From Isoetes taiwanensis (Eukaryota > Streptophyta > Lycopodiopsida > Isoetales > Isoetaceae), in contig JAJEKV010000006.1 of the NCBI GenBank assembly GCA_021234155.1, forward strand, positions 15,018,902 to 15,082,901: 64,000 nt of DNA, given 5' to 3'. Shown piece by piece: positions 56,681 to 64,000 of this stretch. Each line of letters opens with the position of its first letter. The first letter of the stretch is position 1. The position numbers and the translations under genes were made by a program. Under the pieces are notes generated by a model, which worked only from the letters and a program-made list of their open reading frames with translations, did not search any database and was not told the origin of the DNA.

Positions 56681-57329
56681 AGTGGGGAAGCCATAGCCAA
56701 GAATCTAAGGAAGCATAGCGCCTAGAGCCTAACACGAGCATCTAGCGCCTGAGCTACCATCGCCATGGCGATGAGCGCCGCGGCTTCGCCATCGCCACTG
56801 CTCTGCCATCACAAAAAGAGAGGAACGCGCGTGGGGAATGTAGTGAACATTCTCCTATACGAAATCAAATAATGGTCCAAACAAAAAATCGATTCTTTTT
56901 CAACCTTTTTATCCTACTTTTTTTTTTCTTTTTTCTAAGGCCCCACGTTATAAAGGATCATTAATGTTGGTGCCACCTCATAATGTGGCATTTATTGCAA
57001 AAGCATTTAATGCAATAGTATCGATGGCTAGGATTGAATGTCCAAATCTAACGGTCTAAAACAAAAGCCCCAAATAAAGGGGCTTTTGATCTCGGCCGTC
57101 CATCCAGCACGTTCGACGGCCATGGTGGCGACACCCAACCCATGCCCTCATGCATGCCCCATGCATGTCCCCCATCACATTTCTATGCCCATGCATGACC
57201 TCCCCCATGAGGTGGCGGCATCATGGCCTTCCATTTCCAATTGGACGGCTGGCATTAATCTCTATATAGCATGGGTACATCCAAATCTCTATGCGCAAGG
57301 GGGCATCCTAATAATTTTATATATATAGT

Positions 57330-57468
<139 letters not shown>

Positions 57469-59933
57469 AGTTTTTATACTATCAATGGGTTTGTGAGCTA
57501 TGGTTTATGAAGACTCGGGAGTAAACCCAAGCTTAAAAAGATCAGTATCTAAAGTTGAGTGTCAAAAATTAAGTTAGAAGAAGCCATGTTGGAAGTTGGA
57601 TTGGTCACGAAGTTTGAAGCTAAATCTCTTGCATGATAGCCATTCAATGAAGCTCACTATTGTTCGTTAAAGCTTTTAGAAGTCACAAGTTCACGTCTTT
57701 TTATTAGAACCTCTTTGTCCACAGAATAAGAATGATTCAATGACGTGGAAAGTACCATGTTGAAAGCTTGTTTCCCAGTCTATAACGGTTCTCCCTTTGA
57801 AAAATTCAAGATTGATGGAATTAATAATTCTCTTCGACTCCACATCATCATTTGAGATATTGTTAAACGGGACCACATTTAATACATGGTCCCATTTGGA
57901 AATTGTTAAATTGATTTTGTAAAGGTAATAACTCTAATACTTTTGCCCTAGCTTTCACTGATTGCAAAAACAAACATACGAAGTGCATCTCCTTCGAAAT
58001 CCCCACTAAATAAAGATCACACTAAGGGGATTATTGCTTTTGCCTTCAATTTTTGAATCCCAACTCTAGCTGCAATCTGAGAATGTTTGTGAATGGAAGG
58101 CAATATGTTAGAAAAAAATGATATTACCCCAGAGTTCTTGATGAAGAGTTTGTCAAGAAAGTTGAAAGTTGAAGTTACCTTAACGGGCAAGGTCAAAGAA
58201 AAAATTGAAGTTAAATCTGAATTAAACTAAAAGAGTCGGTTCTCTCAACAATGGTCATGCCTATACTATTAAATGTCAAAAACTTGAATGTCTTTCTCAA
58301 TATGATATTGTGATCACATCTAATATGAAAGCAATGATATTATAACAAATAGCTATGCTAAATTTATATAGGGATGGTGATATAATGCAATAGGTAATTT
58401 TCGTGGAAGGGGCCTTTGTGCCCCGTAAAATGTGGGGCAGTGTTGCCAGACGAGGGATCACGAGCGGTTGGAAAAGAGATTGGAATTAGGTTCTAAGGCT
58501 GAAACACCATATGAAATGGGTCTTGCAAAAACTAGTGTTCTTCCAATTGAAGTTGAACCATTGTCTTAGACACCTTATTGCATTAATCGAGTGAAAATAT
58601 TGAAATTGAATACACCGTCACAAAAACCAATAATAATGTGCACAAATATAGGATGGTACATGGAAATCATAAAATGACGTGGACAATTTGTATCGAACTA
58701 ATGTAAGGAATTCTAAATCTAAAATAAGCCTAATGCAAGGCAAGAATATAATGCTTGTCTTCTAGGCTAGCTAAATAAAAAATAAACTCAGTGCAAGGCT
58801 AAAATACAATGATTATCTTCTAGCTAGCATTGTGAAGGGAGAGGCATAGATGCGAAGTCACATCTTTGCCTCTGCCGCTCTGCACCAAAAATTTATTGAA
58901 TTTTGTGTTTTATAGAGTATCCAAGCACTTGCAAAGAAGAAGCTTGACATATTAGGTTACCCATCTCACTTAGGCATTTACATAAAGCATGGTAAAAGGA
59001 TCGAGATCATGAAATATTTATGTACATATTGATGCTAGGTTCTAATGTCTTATAGACCTTGCAAAGATTGTAAATCATTATAGTTAATTTTATAGGCCAT
59101 GCAAAATCTGCATATTGGCTCAGACAACAATAAAAGAAATTTTAGCTTTTGGGGCTATAGTTATTTGGATCGAACTTGTATGAAAAAAGCCTAGAAATTG
59201 TAATTTTTTGCATTATAGATATCGGAAGAATAGGTTAGAGGATTTTGATTCCATATAGTAATTTTCAATTCCAACAAGCTCTTCGGATATTGAGTTTATT
59301 CGTATACCTGTTTGATGCTGGTCTTCCTTCACATTGTTCTGAAAAAGGCGAAGAATTGTATATGCCTGAATTGTATATAAATTAGTCCAATGACTTAAGC
59401 CTTGGTAGTGCACACATTTGAAAGGCATGTTTCGCTTGTGTTTAACAATCATTTAACAATCATATGGTTTAAAATACACTTAACAATCATTCTTGCTTCT
59501 GCTTAAATGGTTCACCAAATTTAGAACCAGTCCATTCCTAGTCGGTGATCACAGGTTCTTGAAATTGCTGATAAGTGCAACAAAACCGCATGCTATACCT
59601 TGCTAGCAAGAAGAGAAATGTTATTCTGTTGGCTTCCAAAACTATTGATAAGCCAGCTTTGCACCACAAGTATGGTGGGAAACATCATACCGCTTATTAA
59701 AGCAATCAGTGTACCAAGGAACATTTGTAACATATCATACCTGTCAGCGTACTCAAACAACCTCTAGTATGGCAGAGAATCTGATTGCTTGATCCGCGGA
59801 TTCAAACATCTGGGTTACTTACATTCAATATCTAAGCTTGCTCTCTTGATTTCCTCCAGAAATGAATTTGTTTTTGGGTCGCAAAAATCTAAGCTCTCTT
59901 GCTGTCATATAAAATGGGAACGACTTTCAAATC

Positions 59934-59970
59934 AGAACTTGTACTGTACATAAGAACTTGTACTGTACAT
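59934..59970. repeat. 19-bp tandem duplication
   Basis: AGAACTTGTACTGTACATA occurs twice in succession. Confidence 0.9.
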
Positions 59971-60176
59971 AGTAAGTCATAAAAAAGAAGGTTGCGCTAC
60001 TTATAGAACACTGGAAGCCAGAAAATTGTCATTGCCATTCCGGAACAAAAACACCTTTGGATGTTGCACCTCACCCTACTTTATCCAATAAAAGCACCAC
60101 GTTGCATTTAAAATGGACCTAGCAAAACAAATGTAAACAGCTCTCTTGAAATGTTCATACCTTTAATATAATGCCC

Positions 60177-60911
60177 GACTCTGCATTATATGGCAAAATA
60201 TAGGGAAGTTGCCTTCTGAACGCATAAAATCTGGTTACGGACAAACAAAGAACATGGAGTCAATTAAAATCCAGAGCAAGATCTTAAACTAAAGAAACTA
60301 AAGGTTGGATTTGATGAATACCATAGAATAGAATAGAATAGAACAGAATAAGTAAGCAAACGATATAAGAGCGCATACCTGGTGGTTAGACTCATTGATG
60401 CTAAGCATTTGAAAAATGTATGCCAAGCAACATTTGTGGACTGACCAATGATCTTTCCAATACATCTTCTTGCACAGACAATAGAGCTTTCATTTACGAG
60501 TTATGGCCATATTTTTACTCAACTGTAAAACTGTGGCAAGCAAAGACATTAGATCATTTGGCACTGTTTTAGCCCATTTATGCTAAGAATTTGGAAAATG
60601 GATGCCTAACATCAATTGTGGATCTTCCAGTGACCTTTCCGTCGGATGTCCCTGAGCAGAAAAAATAGAGCTTTCGTTTTGGAGTTATGGCCATATTTCT
60701 ACCCGACTGTAAAACTGTGGCAGCAAAGACATTGCCTGATTTGGCACTGTTTTGGCCCATTTCTGCTAGGAATTTGGAAAATGAACGCCTAGCATCAATT
60801 GTGGACCTTCCAGTGACCTTTCCAACGGATGTTCTTGTGCATAAAACAGAGCTTCAATTTGGGAGTTATGCCCATGTTTCTTGTTGAGAAGTTACGGAAA
60901 GAGTCAAGCAA
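60177..60911. repeat. 0.73-kb tandem duplication, copy 1
   Basis: Starts GACTCTGCATTATATGGC and ends AAGAGTCAAGCAA. Inside are about 2.7 diverged monomers of 182-183 bp: the core CTA-AG/GG-AATTTGGAAAATG recurs at 60401, 60583 and 60766, each followed by TTGTGGA and an ATAGAGCTTT-type block. It is also a possible short coding frame (60687-60887), but this frame crosses monomers and is probably incidental. Confidence 0.95.
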
Positions 60912-61645
60912 GACTCTGCATTATATGGCAAAATATAGGGAAGTTGCCTTCTGAACGCATAAAATCTGGTTACGGACAAACAAAGAACATGGAGTCAATT
61001 AAAATCCAGAGCAAGATCTTAAACTAAAGAAACTAAAGGTTGGATTTGATGAATACCATAGAATAGAATAGAATAGAACAGAATAAGTAAGCAAACGATA
61101 TAAGAGCGCATACCTGGTGGTTAGACTCATTGATGCTAAGCATTTGAAAAATGTATGCCAAGCAACATTTGTGGACTGACCAATGATCTTTCCAATACAT
61201 CTTCTTGCACAGACAATAGAGCTTTCATTTACGAGTTATGGCCATATTTTTACTCAACTGTAAAACTGTGGCAAGCAAAGACATTAGATCATTTGGCACT
61301 GTTTTAGCCCATTTATGCTAAGAATTTGGAAAATGGATGCCTAACATCAATTGTGGATCTTCCAGTGACCTTTCCGTCGGATGTCCCTGAGCAGAAAATA
61401 GAGCTTTCGTTTTGGAGTTATGGCCATATTTCTACCCGACTGTAAAACTGTGGCAGCAAAGACATTGCCTGATTTGGCACTGTTTTGGCCCATTTCTGCT
61501 AGGAATTTGGAAAATGAACGCCTAGCATCAATTGTGGACCTTCCAGTGACCTTTCCAACGGATGTTCTTGTGCATAAAACAGAGCTTCAATTTGGGAGTT
61601 ATGCCCATGTTTCTTGTTGAGAAGTTACGGAAAGAGTCAAGCAAG
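60912..61645. repeat. 0.73-kb tandem duplication, copy 2
   Basis: Almost identical to copy 1. The one difference I noticed is a run of 4 A in place of 6 A (copy 1 near 60660). The near-identity, compared with clear divergence between the 183-bp monomers, shows that the large duplication is much younger than the monomer array. Confidence 0.95.
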
Positions 61646-63434
61646 CTCCAGCTAGAGATGGATACATAATTTAGAAAATATACCTGGAGATTTCCTCCAT
61701 GTTAGTAATGTGCAAATGGCATGTAGAGCAGGGCCTGCAAAAACTAAGAAAGATAATAAGTAACCAAGGTAAATAATCAAGCATGTTACGCTTCCATTTG
61801 CAAACCCAATATCCAGGTCTTCCTATTTTGCAAGCTTAAATATTAAAAAGACAATATCTGTTGTGAAGAATTTCCTATTGGTGTCATTTCTGCAAGGATT
61901 CCCAATAACTGTTGGAAGTGTGATTCAGATAAGAATTAAGTCAATATAAAGGTCAGATTTCTAAACTTCATGTATGCTGTGGTTTATTTAGCCAGTCCTC
62001 GAAAGCTCCACTAAAGCTAGACCATCTTTTGAATCAGTATCCGTTTTAAAAAATCTTCTCAATCACTAACTAATTAAACAACAGAAACTACATTTTCTAA
62101 ATAAACACCCATTTAGAATTCTCCCCAGAAATAAACACCACAGACTAATATTTACCTGGTAACCACAACGGCAGGGTCTCAAATGCCGATCTGTTATAAC
62201 CATCTCTTCCATGCATAAAGAACATAAATGGGAGGACATTCAGTATACCACAATTTTGCCAACCAAGAGCTCCAATCCAATAACTTCAAAGGAAATGCCA
62301 ATCCTAGACATAAAATAAAAATATCAACTAAATGCATGGATGTTACAGAGACTGCTTCTTAAGGTCGACCTAGTACTAAGGTGTGATGTCCCAACACTAA
62401 ACTGCTCTGACTAATCTACCACATATAACATATCTCAGATCTTGCTCAAGCTCCAACAAGATACAAAAACCTAGTAACCAGCTGATCTGCAGATCCAGTG
62501 GGCAAGATCCGAGCACCACATCACAAAAATACAAAGCAAGGGTCGAAAAAATGCCAGAACCCGCCTTGCAAGAACAGATGGTCGGAGGAGCTCACATGAA
62601 GAAGAGATGGCACATGGCAAAAGAAGAGGCCTTGCCTCGGAATGGCATCCGGCTTCTACAAATTCAAAGCTCCAAGAACTCAACCTGAAACTCAAAACCC
62701 CAGCCATTCTATTTGCTCTATATACTATATATCTGCCCACATTCTACAGGCGATTCTTGCTTTCATACAAAAAATCCATGCCCAGAGACAAAAGCCCGTA
62801 ATTCTGTAAGTAATTGGGCTACCGTAAGCAAAAGAAAGGAAAAAAACAATTTTGTGAACCCAAATTAGAGATACCCAACTCAAATCCGGCAAGCTTAAAC
62901 ACAATTCGAATCAAACGAGAACGAGATGGCAAAAATGAGAATCACCGAGAAGAATTAAGCCGAAAAGCTAAGTCACATGTAGTATAGAAAAAATTCGAGC
63001 TAGAGATGCGGCGCACTCCTGGGAGGTCGCTCAACATCCCAACTTCGATATTTAAAACCGTAATATAGAGCGCCGGTAGTCTCAAATCGTGCTAGAATGA
63101 GATGGCGAAGATCCCACCCAACACCGCAGAGTGCGCGCCACGGGAGTTTTCTTGTTGATTAGGGCAAGTCACAGAAATCGAATTGGGGCTTTTGTTGTGG
63201 GCCGTCCAAATCCGAGATGGACGGCCAGGATCAATCTCTATGGTGCATGCCCTCATGCATGCCCTATGCATGCCCCCCATCACATTTCTATGCCCATGCA
63301 TGACCTCTCCCATGAGGTGGCGGCATCATGGCCTTCCATTTCCAATTGGACGGCTGGCATTAATCTCTATATCGCATGGGTACATTCAAATCTCTATGCG
63401 CAAGGGGGCATCCTAATAATTTTATATATATAGT

Positions 63435-64000
<566 letters not shown>

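Overview
This is repeat-dense, AT-rich nuclear DNA from a land plant. The recognisable protein fragments are plant types with GT-AG introns: an XBAT35-like ankyrin piece, a 14-3-3 C-terminus, a diacylglycerol kinase (DGK) exon, a plant unc-13/PATROL1 (DUF810) piece and a PPR piece. The introns that can be placed are 70-80 bp. No bacterial or organellar gene set, rRNA, tRNA or CRISPR array was seen. The species cannot be named from the sequence alone. No complete, uninterrupted protein-coding gene was found.

Layout: ten (TA)n tracts divide the window into segments, and most segments have the same two kinds of end. One end abuts the TA tract as TC followed by a short TA-rich stretch and a GC-richer module with GGCCGTCC-type palindromes. 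The other end abuts the TA tract as RTAGTAC...ACTTG. Read 5' TC to 3' CTTG, the segments are: 1-6335 (+, 5' end outside), 10603-11591 (+), 11612-13385 (+), 13418-26839 (-), 26966-35370 (-), 47076-50433 (-), 50542-57332 (-), 57467-63437 (-) and 63594-64000 (+, 3' end outside). An A before TC and a T after CTTG, with no terminal inverted repeats, fit Helitron-like rolling-circle elements inserted at AT sites inside TA microsatellites, chained head to tail. The 3' CTTG differs from the canonical CTRR, so the family assignment is inference. No Rep/helicase gene is visible, so all would be non-autonomous. Segment 6374-10586 is bounded by TA tracts but lacks these ends.

Cargo: in every element where coding-like fragments can be read they lie on the element's own 5'-3' strand. 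In the 13.4-kb element they come from at least three unrelated genes (PATROL1-like, DGK, 14-3-3), with some exon-intron structure kept. This is the pattern expected of Helitron gene-fragment capture. The 8.4-kb element carries a broken PPR gene, and the first element carries ankyrin-like pieces.

Between two such elements, exactly in the TA tract, sits an 11.6-kb array of a 3.1-kb unit (three full copies plus 0.7), also starting with TC. Further repeats are a nested satellite (183-bp monomers inside a 0.73-kb duplication) near 60-61.6 kb, a degenerate GAATCT minisatellite near 12.2-13.3 kb and many short tandem duplications.

One caution concerns sequence quality. Between array copies, most differences lie in one 0.9-kb block at CTG/CAG trinucleotides, and other stretches are CTG/CAG-poor and CpG-rich. 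Some broken reading frames may therefore be consensus errors rather than biology.
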